Shown one piece after another: positions 1 to 10,678 of a stretch of DNA of 64,000 nucleotides. A program made the position numbers and the translations under genes. This stretch comes from Atrina japonica (Eukaryota > Mollusca > Bivalvia > Pterioida > Pinnidae), in contig BROG01000230.1 of NCBI GenBank assembly GCA_030159075.1, forward strand, positions 355,001 through 419,000, written 5' to 3'. Under the pieces are notes generated by a model. The model was not told where the DNA came from and ran no database searches. It saw only the letters and a program-made list of their open reading frames with translations. The first letter of the stretch is position 1; every line of letters starts with the position of its first letter.

Positions 1-942
1 ATATCAATAAATGAATTATTAATATATAAAAATCCCAAGTTTTTTCCACAATGGCTTGCCATGATAACTGATTTATCTAAATGCAACAAATTTATGACGA
101 TGTTAGATTGTCATTGTCTTACTGTATGGTTGCTACTACAACAGGTCAATACAGCCCACCAGCTATGTGGCCATTGGCCTCTTGTTTCTTTAAGTGATAA
201 TGTATCCTTATAAAATGATAAAAACAGATATCACTTACTCCTACACATATTGCTTTGTTTAAAAGTATAACCTGTGTGAAACTATAAATAATATAATAAA
301 TATTATCAGTGGGCATGTATGAAAAAACAAATGGTATTGAGGGCAATATTCATACCGACCTCGCATCGGAAATTTCTTAGGTATGCATTACCATTTGTTT
401 TCATCCTAATAAGATAAAAAGTATATCTAGTGCATCCAATCTACCCGAATTTAGTAATCTTATTTATCTCTTTGAAGATAAAGCAAAATAAAACGCTGAA
501 ATAGTCCGATTACTTCGGTGTCTAGTTATAGTATTACAGCTCAACTCGTACCCAAGTCAAATTGGCACCGAGTGATTTCGGCTCTTTTGAAATATGGAAA
601 TCGGCACATAGTGTGTTTGAATCGGCACTTGGAAAAAACCGTTTTGCATGTGTTGATATTAAGTTTAAGCTATTATTGCTAAATGCTATCAAAATATTAG
701 CCATTCAGGCGTTCGGATGTAATGCAAGGACCTAAAAGGGAGCGAATTGTTGTAATTACAGACATAACGACAAAAATGGGGTTTAGTGAGGCCGATATTG
801 ATTGATGCTAAACCATCAACAACAACAAAAAAGGCCTATCAAATGTACACGGAAACTACTCTCGGCCAAATAAAATGAAAATTACCGATGTAGTAATTAT
901 ATATAAACTGTAAAATTCCGAAAACGTTAAAGTATTTAATAA
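1..942. other. AT-rich stretch, no gene seen
   Basis: No open frame beyond background, no SOD-like or EGF-like exon, and no clear repeat were recognised. Missing 5' exons of the SOD-repeat gene could lie here or left of the window. Confidence 0.5.
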
Positions 943-1190
943 GTTATATTTATACTAAAAAGGGCAACACACATGCTCAATGCAACCGTTTCTGTCAATA
1001 AGACTTCATCAATTCGACAAATGAGCTCGAATTAAATGATAAATGTATATTTCAGAAAGAAAATAGTGGCGAAATAATAAACCTAAATGAGTACACACTC
1101 TTAAAAAAATGACATTCTTAGCTTTTGAGAAATTTATAATTTAAATAGAACAATCCAGCGAAATATTACTTTAGTATGTAATAACTAAAT
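943..1190 (-). mobile_element. Hammerhead-bearing dispersed repeat, copy 1
   Basis: This copy shares a block (read on + as a cgtttctgtcaat...gacttcat core, later a gacattcttagc...aatttataatttaa segment) with copies at about 13.96 kb and 24.3 kb. It has no coding capacity. On the minus strand it includes a hammerhead-like core. The right part (1085-1190) aligns with 14130-14235. It is diverged, so probably an old insertion. Ends are approximate. Confidence 0.6.
975..1027 (-). ncRNA. Hammerhead ribozyme-like motif, degenerate copy
   Basis: Read on the minus strand: a GAGCTCA strand, then TTGATGA (consensus CTGATGA, first core base changed), a stem II hairpin GTC-loop-GAC, GAAA, and a closing strand ATTGAGC that pairs with the opening GCTCA. 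The order and spacing match a type I hammerhead. The substituted core base and imperfect stem III suggest reduced or no activity. Confidence 0.5.
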
Positions 1191-1272
1191 ATGACGCAAG
1201 GACATTTTAATTTGTGTATAACTGCTGCATACACATCCTCCACATTTTGATCATGGAATGCCATCAATAGTA

Positions 1273-1280
1273 TGACGTCA
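1273..1280. promoter_or_regulatory. Perfect CRE palindrome (TGACGTCA)
   Basis: An 8-bp consensus cAMP-response element, about 190 bp upstream of a possible signal-peptide exon at 1466. An 8-mer can occur by chance in 64 kb, so function is speculative. Confidence 0.25.
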
Positions 1281-1465
1281 TTGTTTCAAACATAAATGAT
1301 AGTATCTTGACATATGAAATCTTATTTGTGAAAGTATTTTTCTATGAAGTGTTAGGTAAGGTTTGCCATTCAGTCTGTCAAGATCCGTCTTGGGTGCGAG
1401 TTTTCCTTGTAATTTCACCCAACCAGCAAATATCGTGGATACCTATCGGAAAGTAATCAGACGCC

Positions 1466-1540
1466 ATGTCTAGTTTCAGTTTCTGTGAAAACACAAACAT
1501 ATTGGTGATTTATTTGGCATCTGCACTCTGTTTTTCAACG
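1466..1540 (+). CDS. Possible signal-peptide exon (weak)
   Basis: An ATG opens 25 codons with a hydrophobic run (ILVIYLASALCF) typical of a secretory leader, ending at a plausible donor (gtaaat at 1541) in phase 0. It lies upstream of the secreted SOD-repeat gene, so it could be that gene's first exon. However, the first recognised SOD exon at 3357 needs a phase-1 donor, so at least one exon would be missing between them. The start context is poor. Treat as a candidate only. Confidence 0.2.
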
Positions 1541-1845
1541 GTAAATCGTATTGCCGGGTGTTTTTTATGGACTACAATCGTTTCATGACTATTATACACT
1601 TTCCGAAAAAATATTCCTAACTTAGCTAATGCTGCTTTAACGTCCATTGACGTTTGTCTTGATAGACCAGACATTCCTTTTATGTATTAACTTTGTTGAA
1701 TTGTGTCTTATTTAGGTTCCTCAAATATGAAGGTGTTGTGTCACCATACATCAACGGACAAGTTTTCAGATTGCATATCCAGATGCATCAGTTAATGTGT
1801 AAGTATGTCGTAAAGAAATTGCCACGGCGATTATGAACAACATTT
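1541..1845. other. No gene recognised; one weak exon candidate
   Basis: A short open segment, about 1717-1799, is bounded by a tttag acceptor and a strong gtaagt donor ending in phase 1, which would fit the SOD exon at 3357. Its translation does not resemble the expected part of a SOD domain, so it is not called as coding. Confidence 0.2.
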
Positions 1846-2060
1846 TGTTTTCATCGAACTCGAGAGGTTTCCATGTAACATTTGCGATGGGTGTGGCATG
1901 GTAACAGGGGACTTTGACTACTTGCAGACACCTGGTTCCAACCCGTTTGGGATTCGCAATTGGTCTTCATGTTGAGACCATTTGTGTATATAATTTGTCG
2001 TATGCTAATGAAATGAGTGTTTTGATTATCTGTTGGTACTTCCCCCTATCGGTACATCTT
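1846..2060 (+). mobile_element. Detached 3' tail of a Penelope-like element (lineage 2)
   Basis: The sequence from the cgaactcgagaggtttcc motif through ttgcgatgggtgtggcatgg and gagtgttttgattatctg aligns with the 3' end of the RT copy at 59.7-60.9 kb (60776-60940) and with 10679-10845. No RT sequence is attached here. Confidence 0.6.
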
Positions 2061-2938
2061 CTGTTTTTCTTCCGATCATTCTATTTATTATATATTTATA
2101 CACAAAGTACTAAAACCAACAACACTATATAGATAGATACAAGTCATGAAGTAAATATATAAATATGTGTTATTTATTTACGCAGATAGTATCATCTGTG
2201 ATCCATGGTCCATAGTAAACTTTCAATTCTGTAGTGATATTTGTGATATATTCATATATAACATTCAATGCCGTAGTGATATTTGTGATATATAACGCAT
2301 CAAGTTGTTACCAAGAGCATAGAATTTTGAGAAAATAAAATTTGGAGCTTAACAGTCAGTGAAAGTACCTTAATTATTTAATACAACATACGTATAAATT
2401 ATCTTTCTTCTGCATTTTGAGACGATTTTTCATTGTAAGACGTTTTACACAAAATTAATCTGATTATTCTGTTGTTGTCTGTTCATCGTGTTAACTTATA
2501 AGGCAATTCATACTAATGGACAGTCGTTTGTTTCGATCAGAATATAATAGAATGTGTTGTAAGTACATTCAATCTGTCAGGAATTTATTAACTTTAATTA
2601 TCTCCTAAAATAAACATAGATTAAGATTGCATGAAAGGCCGATAGCATTCACGTAAATCTATGGGATAACTGGTCGATTCGTTCTCTAGTCAATTCATAA
2701 TAAGAGACAAACTGTTTCCTATGAATATTTAGTAAGAAATGTCTGGTCAAGTCGTATCCAGTAAATACTGTCTCAGACAACTCGTAATCGTATATTTGAG
2801 TTCGAGTTCAAGGTTACACTTTTTCTCTGTACTCTATTTTATAAGTCGTATTTTCGTTTGACTATTTTATCACACCTCTAGTTTGTTTCTGCGATAAATC
2901 GCATATCATTATTTCATGACACTTTCCTAAAGATTATT
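2061..2938. other. No gene seen; short direct repeat
   Basis: Within 2230-2300 the phrase gtagtgatatttgtgatat occurs twice about 40 bp apart, and once more beside the TA array near 24.13 kb. Otherwise unique AT-rich sequence. Confidence 0.4.
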
Positions 2939-3112
2939 TATGGTGGCGTCCAGGCTTAATGGTTGATAAGAGAATCCAATTGAATGTACCATAAAAACAC
3001 CGTTCCGCCTCTAGTACACATAGAAACTTTCTCACAAAATCAACATAAGTTTCAGGAAGGGTCAAAACCGCACTGATTGGATTGATATTTCATCTTCCAT
3101 CCTATCAACTAC
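2939..3112 (-). mobile_element. SINE body fragment (headless)
   Basis: It resembles the bodies of the SINEs at 7919-8158 (-) and 10405-10640 (+): tggtggcg...ttaatggt...aactttctcacaaaa read on + (the opposite orientation to the element). The tRNA-like promoter head is missing, so this is a 5'-truncated copy. Confidence 0.55.
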
Positions 3113-3356
3113 GGGTCCCAAGATTCCTTCGTAAAGGCTTTTAGAACAGTGTGCCATCCTTTTATTCGTGGAAGTTTCAGTATTGACGAAAAATAATATA
3201 TAGTTGCTTTAAAGCTAACTACGGTAATGCACAGTAAACACAACTTTTTTATCTATATAATTTTCCAGTTACAATTATTCTGTACTAAAACATCAACTCG
3301 GGTAGACATATAAATCTACTTTATTAAAAACGATGTTACAATTGTTTCATTCACAG

Positions 3357-3901
3357 CAAGGTCGATCCTACTGACAGACTTGGTTACAGGTGACAGAGTA
3401 TGCGGAACTATCGAATCTACTGCTACTCACATGACAGTTTCAGCACAGTTTATGTACAATGTTGGTGGAAAAATAATATTTAGGCAGATAGGAAATATAC
3501 CGGGTTCACCAACTTCTATGCTAGTAGATGTATTTAAGACACGTGAATTCAATCCAGTTGCAGAAAATGTTCGCTGGATCATTGTCGACGGAGGTAATAT
3601 TGCATCTGTATACAACAATATGGCACCATTGCTTTGCCAAAACACTATGGCAATGCCTGCTAAAAAGTCTCATATCTGGAATTTACTTGGAAAGCATGGG
3701 TTGTTGAAAATTGCAGCCAACAGACACGAGGAAAAGAGGACATATGTCGATATATATTTGCCTCTGTTTGGCAAGGATTCAGTGATTGGTAAAGTTCTAC
3801 TGTTGACAAGAAGTAATGGTGACATTTTATCGTGTGCTCTTCTCAGAAGAGTGAAAGAGAGAAAGGCATCCGTACACATTTTCCAGGAAAACGTTAGAGG
3901 T
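3357..3901 (+). CDS. Copper-only SOD-repeat protein, exon E1 (domain 1, degenerate)
   Basis: The exon follows a ttcattcacag acceptor; it starts two bases into a codon and ends at a weak gtcggt donor in phase 1. The first ~20 codons (RSILLTDL...VCGTIES) match the C-terminal end of a preceding SOD-like domain, so earlier exons are missing. The rest is one whole SOD-like domain (GGKIIFRQ ... NVRG). All copper-binding positions are altered: the HxH strand is replaced by RWIIVDG, YEVGD by IWNLL, and the terminal VIH by LLLTR. This domain should not bind copper and is probably structural. The start is set by the acceptor, not by an ATG; two further AGs in the same phase (exon starting at 3378 or 3390) are alternatives. 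Confidence 0.8.
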
Positions 3902-4305
<404 letters not shown>

Positions 4306-5552
4306 GGTCTATATACTTCAGTCAGCTGTCAGAATATGACGTAACAAAAGTCATTATGAATTTGAAAAATCTTGGATCTCTTGCCGGAGGATATCATATA
4401 CATAAATGGCCGGTACCAGAGAGACAAGAGACCGGTAATATTTGCACTGATCCTTATATTAGTGGGCATTATAACCCGTATAATGCCGACCCAAGTACCT
4501 CTCCACCGCCTGGGAGAGGAACTGATAATCAGTATGAAGTCGGTGATATGAGTGGCAAATATGGTTTACTGACAGGACTCGATTTTGTCTCTGGAATGTT
4601 TTACGACGATAATCTCCCTTTAATAGGTAAATATAGCATAATTGGGAGATCTTTTACCATTCACAGAAGTGTAGATGGTTCAGGATGGATTTGCGCGAAT
4701 GTATTACAAAATGTTCCAGTCTTCAGAGCAGTGGCTACATTTACTAATCCTGTAATAGGACGGGTCGTTTTCACACAAGAGAAACACGACGCATTCGCTG
4801 ACACACAAATATTTGTAGAACTGAATTACGCTGATGGTACGAACACTCCCTCAAGTAATCACACTTGGAGAGTACATACGAAACGCGTTTGTTCTAATTT
4901 TATAAAAAATTCCTGTAATTGTGAAGATGCAGGGTATGTTTACAATCCTTACCTTGTTGAGGTTGAAGGAACTTATGACAGTGAGTGTCGATTCTGTAAT
5001 CCTCTTCGATGTCAGATAGGAGACTTAGGGCAAAAGCATTTAAACAAATTATCGATTAGGTCTTTTAATGGGTCATATGGCTTTCAAAGAGAATTTGTTA
5101 CAGACGAATTTCTACCACTTACCGGACCAAGAAGTATTATTGGTAAATCTCTCGTGATTTATATATCTAACTCAAACACCGTTCCACTTGCTTGTGCAAA
5201 CATACACGAACTTCCTGTGCGAGTTATAAAAGTTGAAAGCTTTTATGCCATGTCGCCATCTAGCGTAGCTGGAAGATTCACATTTACCGGGGATGTTCCG
5301 CAATATGAATCCAAAACATCAATGGTAAAATTTCACCTAATTAATCTGAATAAGATTGCTACAGGATTTCGTATTCATAGATACCCTGTGCGCAAATCTT
5401 CTGGAGCTCCTTGTTCACGCGGATCTGTCGGAGGTCATTTCAATCCATTTGGCATCGATATCAAAACAAGCCCTCCTGCAGGAACTGGTACTTCCGATCT
5501 CTACGAAGTTGGCGATCTCAGCGGAAAGCTGGGGAAGGTTTTATGTGGGAAG
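4306..5552 (+). CDS. Copper-only SOD-repeat protein, exon E2 (domains 2, 3 and most of 4)
   Basis: A large 1247-bp exon, phase-matched on both sides (ends in phase 0 at gtaata). Domain 2 (about 4306-4719) has a complete copper site: HIH at 4395-4403, GHYNP His at 4467, YEVGD Glu/Asp at 4536 and 4545, and TIH His at 4662. Glu and Asp three residues apart replace the zinc site, as in fungal copper-only SODs. Domain 3 (about 4730-5210) is degenerate: RVH for HxH, VYNP for HYNP, VIY for VIH, plus extra cysteines (CRFCNPLRC). Domain 4 (from about 5220) reads RIH, GHFNPF, YEVGD and continues in E3. The family is known in animals as CSRPs, secreted tandem SOD-like proteins. The ATG-started open frame at 4143 is intronic; the coding start is the acceptor at 4305. 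Confidence 0.9.
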
Positions 5553-6556
5553 GTAATATTTTAACTTAAAGTTAGTCAAATGTTTTCAACCTATCTACAT
5601 GATTATATTATTTACACAGTGACGTAAGAAATAGCGGATGTTGGATTTCTATGAAAAGTATTGACTTTTAGTCAAATTTAAAATACCCTGAATTCCATTT
5701 CTACTGCCAAGGACATGCCTATCATAAAGAGCGAGATACGCTTGCTAGGGTATCGCTATTGTCTGATATGAAGGCTTAGGGGGAAATATCCAGTTCAATA
5801 CACTATATAATTTTACCACGATAAAATGGTGTAATATGACATGTCTATCAATCATATTGTGAAAAGAAGAAGAGTTCCAGTGTATGGAGAAGTATGCTAC
5901 ATGAGATATGACATATGAAGTGTGAAGAGCTTGATATTTTAACACGTCATATAGACAATTAGGACTTGTATTTCAATTGTGTTTAGACATATATCTTTCA
6001 GATGAATTACGACTTCACTTTCTGTTACTCAATACTGAGTCATGCTATTTCTGTAATGTGTCTTGAATATGAGATGATATTCTACTATCCATTTGTGTTA
6101 ATTTTTCGGGTGTCATGAGCCATTAATGTTATTGTCAGTAAACTCTATACTTTAAAGTATGCAATTTCAAATCGTATTGTCCATGACAAACATTTTTAAT
6201 ATAATACCAAAGTTACAAACTAATACTATTGTATGTAAGACACTATATATAGCCGTTCTGATACATCTTTCTATTTTTTTAAATTCACTTTGTGTTCATT
6301 AGCTGAGGAAGTTGTAATTATCTTATTAAGTTCTTTGATTTCTATCTACGTTTATAATAAGTGACAGAATGAAGTATACCTGACAGGTATATAACATTTG
6401 CATTAATTCTAATATACAAAGTTAAGTGTTTACACTGTGTTGTTTGCTAATTGCTTCCATGAAGTTCATCACCTGTCACGCTTCAAAACAAATGTAAGCA
6501 CGGGATACACAAAGAACGATAACTTAAAAAAAATATTCTTCTGTTTTTTTTTGCAG
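5553..6556 (+). other. Intron, no other feature seen
   Basis: One-kilobase phase-0 intron between E2 and E3, with a T-rich tract (ttttttttttgcag) before the acceptor. No repeats or open frames of note. Confidence 0.6.
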
Positions 6557-6763
6557 GAGAGCGTAATTTTTCAAGGAATTGATAATTTTCTGCCTGTAAG
6601 GGGGCCTCTTAGCATCACGGGAAGGTCTCTAGTTATACAAAATAAGGACGGTACTCCTTGGGTGTGTGGTGATGTCGTTGAGGACGTGTCGAAAACTGGG
6701 GGCAGGCTTGTTCAAGGGCGAGCTATTTTCAATCAAGGTCCCATTCACGGAATGATTGAGTTG
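6557..6763 (+). CDS. Copper-only SOD-repeat protein, exon E3 (end of domain 4, start of domain 5)
   Basis: Begins after ttttttgcag and ends at gtaaga, 69 codons, phase 0 at both ends. It completes domain 4 with FLPVRGPLSITGRSLVIQN, where the fourth copper histidine is replaced by glutamine, and WVCGDVVEDVS. With RIH in place of HxH upstream, domain 4 has lost two of four copper ligands. From about 6695 it opens domain 5 with the first beta strands (GRAIFNQGPIHGMIEL). Confidence 0.85.
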
Positions 6764-7000
6764 GTAAGACATTACAAATTATTTTTTCATGTAATGGTCA
6801 ATAGAGACCAACTTGCTAATGAAAAAGTATGTATATAATCATTTGTTCTTACACGCTTCTTACTATTCTTTTTGTCAAATGCAAATACTAACGTTATAAT
6901 GTGATGTTAGTCCTGTATACAAAGATTGCATTCATTCTTCTAGTATTTACTTATTGTGGTATATTTTAGAAAACTAATGTTTATGTTCCTTGTACATGGA

Positions 7001-7056
<56 letters not shown>

Positions 7057-7126
7057 TAAAAATAATAGAAATAAAAATATTAAAAATAATAAATATTTTT
7101 TCAGATATATGAATCTTCACTTTCAG
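6764..7126 (+). other. Intron with (AAT)n
   Basis: Phase-0 intron. An AAT trinucleotide array (7000-7053) followed by A-rich sequence precedes the tttcag acceptor of E4. Confidence 0.7.
7000..7053. repeat. (AAT)n microsatellite
   Basis: About 18 uninterrupted AAT units; the asparagine run seen in translation is not coding. Confidence 0.97.
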
Positions 7127-7207
7127 TCGCAATATGTCTACGAAGATGGAACTATGAGTGATACCGGAATTCTTATAGACTTGTACTTTGCTAACAACTT
7201 ACGTGTT
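7127..7207 (+). CDS. Copper-only SOD-repeat protein, exon E4 (domain 5 strands)
   Basis: A 27-codon phase 0-0 exon after cactttcag, with donor gtaagt. It reads SQYVYEDGTM...LIDLYFANNLRV, corresponding to the strand before the HxH motif. The last ~40 bp of this exon and its donor form the start of the 80-bp tandem array that follows, so the true donor is the first of about nine near-identical ones. Confidence 0.8.
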
Positions 7208-7890
7208 GTAAGTCTTTTGATTAACCATTGCTGTATATTTGTATTTGAATTCTTATAGACTTGTACTGTGTTAACAGCTTACGTATTGTAAGTCTTTTGA
7301 TTAACCATTGCTGTATATTTGTATTTGAATTCTTATAGACTTGTACTGTGTTAACAGCTTACGTATTGTAAGTCTTTTGATTAACCATTGCTGTATATTT
7401 GTATTTGAATTCTTATAGACTTGTACTGTGTAACAGCTTACGTATTGTAAGTCTTTTGATTAACCATTGCTCTATATTTGTATTTGAATTCTTATAGACT
7501 TGTACTGTTTTAACAGCTTACGTATTGTAAGTCTTTTGATTAACCATTGCTGTATATTTGTATTTGAATTCTTATAGACTTGTACTGTGTTAACAGCTTA
7601 CGTGTTGTAAGTCTTTTGATTTACCATTGCTCTATATTTGTATTTGAATTCTTATAGACTTGTACTTTGCTAACAGCTTACGTGTTGTAAGTCTTTTGAT
7701 TAACCATTGCTGTATATTTGTATTTTAATTATTATAGACTTTGTACTGTGTTGACAGCTTACGTGTTGTAAGTCTTTTGTAAGTCTTTTGATTAACCATT
7801 GCTGTATATTTGTATTTGAATTCTTATAGACTTTGTACTGTGTTAACAGCTTACGTATTGTAAGTATTTTGATTTATCATTGCTGTATAT
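7167..7890 (+). repeat. 80-bp tandem array re-duplicating an exon end and its 5' splice site
   Basis: Nine copies begin at about 7167, 7247, 7327, 7407, 7486, 7566, 7646, 7726 and 7818 (one enlarged by a gtaagtctttt duplication). Each unit holds gaattcttatagacttgtact, a cttacgt(a/g)ttgtaagt segment, and ttaaccattgctgtat. The first copy lies in coding sequence of E4 with its donor; the others are intronic, and most keep a gtaagt donor. Confidence 0.95.
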
Positions 7891-7918
7891 TTGAATTTGA
7901 AATTGAATGGTGATTTAT

Positions 7919-8158
7919 GCCACACTCAGCCATTTTTCAATGACATGGTGGCGGCCAGTTTTAATGGTGGAAGAGGGAACCCGAATACAATGTACCCATG
8001 AACAGGACACAGGCTTTCTTCTGCAAGTAAACTGGTAAACTTTCTCACAAAAACTAGCTTAGATTCCAGCGGCGGGACTCGTACCTGCGCTGATCTGAAT
8101 TGAGATACTTTATAGTTCAAAGTGCAATAATGCTCTTACCACTGAGCCACAGAGACCA
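7919..8158 (-). mobile_element. tRNA-derived SINE
   Basis: Read on the minus strand it begins with a tRNA-like head: A box TGGCTCAGTGGTAAGAGCA and B box GGTACGAGTCC. A body follows (GTGAGAAAGTTTACCAGTTTAC ... CCACCATTAAAACTGGCCGCCACCAT) that is shared with 10405-10640 and 2939-3112. The two internal boxes would form an RNA polymerase III promoter. Confidence 0.8.
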
Positions 8159-8742
8159 CATTTGTATATCTGTAGTGTCGAAATATTCTCTTCTGCCATT
8201 TACAACAAAATGAATTTGTTGGTAAAAGTTTAGTTTTAAATTATTTGCACCATGATCTTGATATCTTTTATACATCTTTAACTTTCGCCTGAGAAGAACA
8301 TGCACATCTGCTAACCACGTAATGTCGTCTGTTTAAATTTAATTTTGAGATAAAAAATTTCAAATCAATAAAAAGGGTACAGTAAAAACATTTCGTATCA
8401 TATTCATTGCATACCATTGTACCAACGTAATGATAATCTTGCCTGTACTTTATTAATACCGGTAAATTTTGGCTCCCATGTGATACATTTTGATTGAAAA
8501 AAAGAATAATAATTATCTCTCCAGGGTTGAAATCCGATTAAAAATAAAATGAGATACAGAGATGCAGGGAAAAGAAATCTTGACCTGCAGAATACACATT
8601 TTGAATGACAATAGAGCGACTGGTAAAATATGATGTTTTTCGTATTTGTATCAGCAATCAGACAAACAGGACAATGTATGTTTCTTATTTAAAGATTTAT
8701 ACAACCATTTTCAGTGGAAAAGCAGTTATCGTATATGTAGGA

Positions 8743-9065
8743 CTGGACCCAAGTGTTCATCTACTGGTTAAATTTTAACCCTCGGTTAAATATCATTACC
8801 AAGGATTGGTATTTAACGTAGGATCAATACTTTTGCCCAATAAGTGGTTAAATTTAACGTTGTTTAATCCATCGGTTAATTATGGGAAATTTACCAACGT
8901 TAAAATTACCAAGGATTGGTATTTAACGTAGAGTCAATTCTTTTGCTCAATAATTGGTTACATTTAACGTTGTTTAATCCATCGATTAATTATGGGAAAT
9001 TTACCAATGTTTCATATATTCAACTGGTAGTTAAATTTAACCAATAGATGAACAACTGGGCCCAG
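8743..9065. mobile_element. MITE-like element with ~38-bp terminal inverted repeats
   Basis: The left end CTGGACCCAAGTGTTCATC... is matched, inverted, by the right end (reverse complement CTGGGCCCAGTTGTTCATC...), continuing through ggttaaat. Inside, a 110-bp unit (accaaggattggtatttaacg ... ttaatccatcg...) is present twice in tandem, from 8798 and 8908. No coding capacity. No clear target-site duplication was seen. Confidence 0.7.
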
Positions 9066-9113
9066 ATTGTACAATATATACCTGTTCCTATGCTAAGACT
9101 TCTATCGTTGTAG

Positions 9114-9221
9114 TCACCAGCACATAACTGGCATGTCCACGTAAATCCGGTAAAAGGAAAATCGTGGCAAGATTGTGACTGTGCCGGGCCACACTACAAC
9201 CCTTTTAATGTCAATGTTCAG
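9114..9221 (+). CDS. Copper-only SOD-repeat protein, exon E5 (domain 5 copper strand)
   Basis: A 36-codon phase 0-0 exon between tatcgttgtag and gttagt. It carries HVH (9132-9140) and the PHYNPFN histidine (9192-9194), giving three of the four copper ligands of domain 5. The DCDC dicysteine is not seen in domain 2. This exon has no long ORF and is recognised only by motif and phase. Confidence 0.85.
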
Positions 9222-9734
9222 GTTAGTTGTTTGTCTTTGACGTTCATATATACAGTAAGTATATTTGTTTTGCTGAAATTATGCGTGAATTTATTTAGCG
9301 ATACTACCAAAATTACCACAAAGTCATGAACGACAAAGAAAGCCATTTTCTACTTAGAAAATAAAAATGTATTTCTTTTTCAGTACATACTTCTCAGCGT
9401 AAGCAAACATGGCTTCAGAATCCACAAAAGCATGCAGATTTATTTGATATTATCGTATTCCTGATGAAGTATTAAACCATTTCATAGAATAGAACTATAG
9501 CCTAGACGATCCACACTTCAGTTTACGCCAGATTTGATAAATGAGTATGAGCTTTAGATGTTGTACTTTCGGCGACTATTAAATGTACTTGTCCGTGTTT
9601 GAGCGTAATATTTCTTCACTCATGTTAATATCCCGCCTATAATCTATATTATATTTTAATACTATTATGTTTATTCTAGTTACGGATTTTGTTTGGTCAT
9701 TATTGCATTGTTATTTCCTTTTTTATGTGTTCAG
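9222..9734 (+). other. Intron, nothing recognised
   Basis: Phase-0 intron between E5 and E6, unique AT-rich sequence, acceptor tatgtgttcag. Confidence 0.6.
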
Positions 9735-9876
9735 GTAGGGTATATTGAATGCAGGCCTACAAATCAACTGCGTTGTGAGTTGGGTGATACCTCCGGTAAA
9801 CATGGACCTTACAACATTGGGGGAGGTCGCAGGTTCTTCAACGATGTAAATCTGCCCCTCATTGGTCGATTTGGAG
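9735..9876 (+). CDS. Copper-only SOD-repeat protein, exon E6 (domain 5)
   Basis: 142 bp, entering in phase 0 and leaving in phase 1 at gtaggt. It reads VGYIECRPTNQLRCELGD, then SGKHG and FFNDVNLPLIGRFG. ELGD supplies the Glu (9777) and Asp (9786) that stand in for the zinc site. The CR..N.LRC pattern also occurs in domain 3, suggesting a conserved disulphide in this repeat type. Confidence 0.85.
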
Positions 9877-9955
9877 GTAGGTGTTGAGAGTTGTTACTCG
9901 ATATGGAGGTAGGTATTGAGAGTTGTTACTCGATTTGGAGGTAGGTGTTGAGAGA
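9866..9955 (+). repeat. 32-bp x3 tandem array re-duplicating the E6 5' splice site
   Basis: Units start at 9866, 9898 and 9930: tcgatttggaggtaggtgttgagag(ttgttac). The first unit covers the last 11 coding bases of E6 plus the donor; the other two are intronic and repeat an intact GTAGGT donor. Confidence 0.93.
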
Positions 9956-10404
9956 TGGGTATTTGAAGGTATGCTAAAATGTTTTCTATAAAAACTAATT
10001 AAATGTAGTTTTTTGAATGATGCATTAATATATAAAATGGAATCATAACACAAAGTTAATGGGCTCCTATGAGAAAATATTAGATAGACTTAATTTGTAT
10101 AACATGAATAATTTCGAAATATATCGCAATTATATCAAATGATGTATTTAAGATTCAGATTTAGTGAGTCATGTCTTACATCAGGTAAATACAAGGAAGA
10201 CTGACGATGGAAATTTCGCGTCTTGAAAATTAATGAAAAATGATATGTAGGGGAAAAGTACAAAGGTCAGTTAACATGTTTTGAATCTTGAATCTTGTTT
10301 GATAGAATTGGCGTTATTTTCACATAAATAGTTGGATATCCATTTTCATAATGTCCTTTTATGGCATCTTTGGTGTACCATTCAGACACAAGAAAACAAC
10401 ACCT

Positions 10405-10640
10405 CCGACTGTCGTGGCCGATTGTTAGAGCAACGCGCTTTAAAACAAGAATTTTCTCACTTCCTGTCAGCGTAGGTTCAAGTCCAGCTGGAACCTAAAC
10501 TGATTATTGTGAGAAAGTTTGCCAGTTTACATGCGGAAGGCCGGTTTTCTCTTTCCGGGTATATTGTAACCGGGTTCTCTCCTCCACCATTAAAACCTGG
10601 CCGCCACCATATAACTAAAAAATTAGTGAGTGTGGCTCAA
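10405..10640 (+). mobile_element. tRNA-derived SINE
   Basis: The head has an A-box-like gtggccgattgttagagca and a B box ggttcaagtcc, followed by the same body as the 7919-8158 copy (gtgagaaagtttgccagtttac ... ccaccattaaaacctggccgccaccat), ending gtgagtgtggctc. Confidence 0.8.
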
Positions 10641-10678
10641 AACAGCTTTCAAAATTAAAAAAACAACTTTTCACCGAT

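Larger units (their letters stand above)
7208..9113 (+). other. Intron E4-E5 carrying an array, a SINE and a MITE-like element
   Basis: A 1.9-kb phase-0 intron, filled by the 80-bp array, a minus-strand SINE (7919-8158), about 580 bp of unique AT-rich DNA, and an inverted-repeat element (8743-9065) ending about 50 bp before exon E5. Confidence 0.75.
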
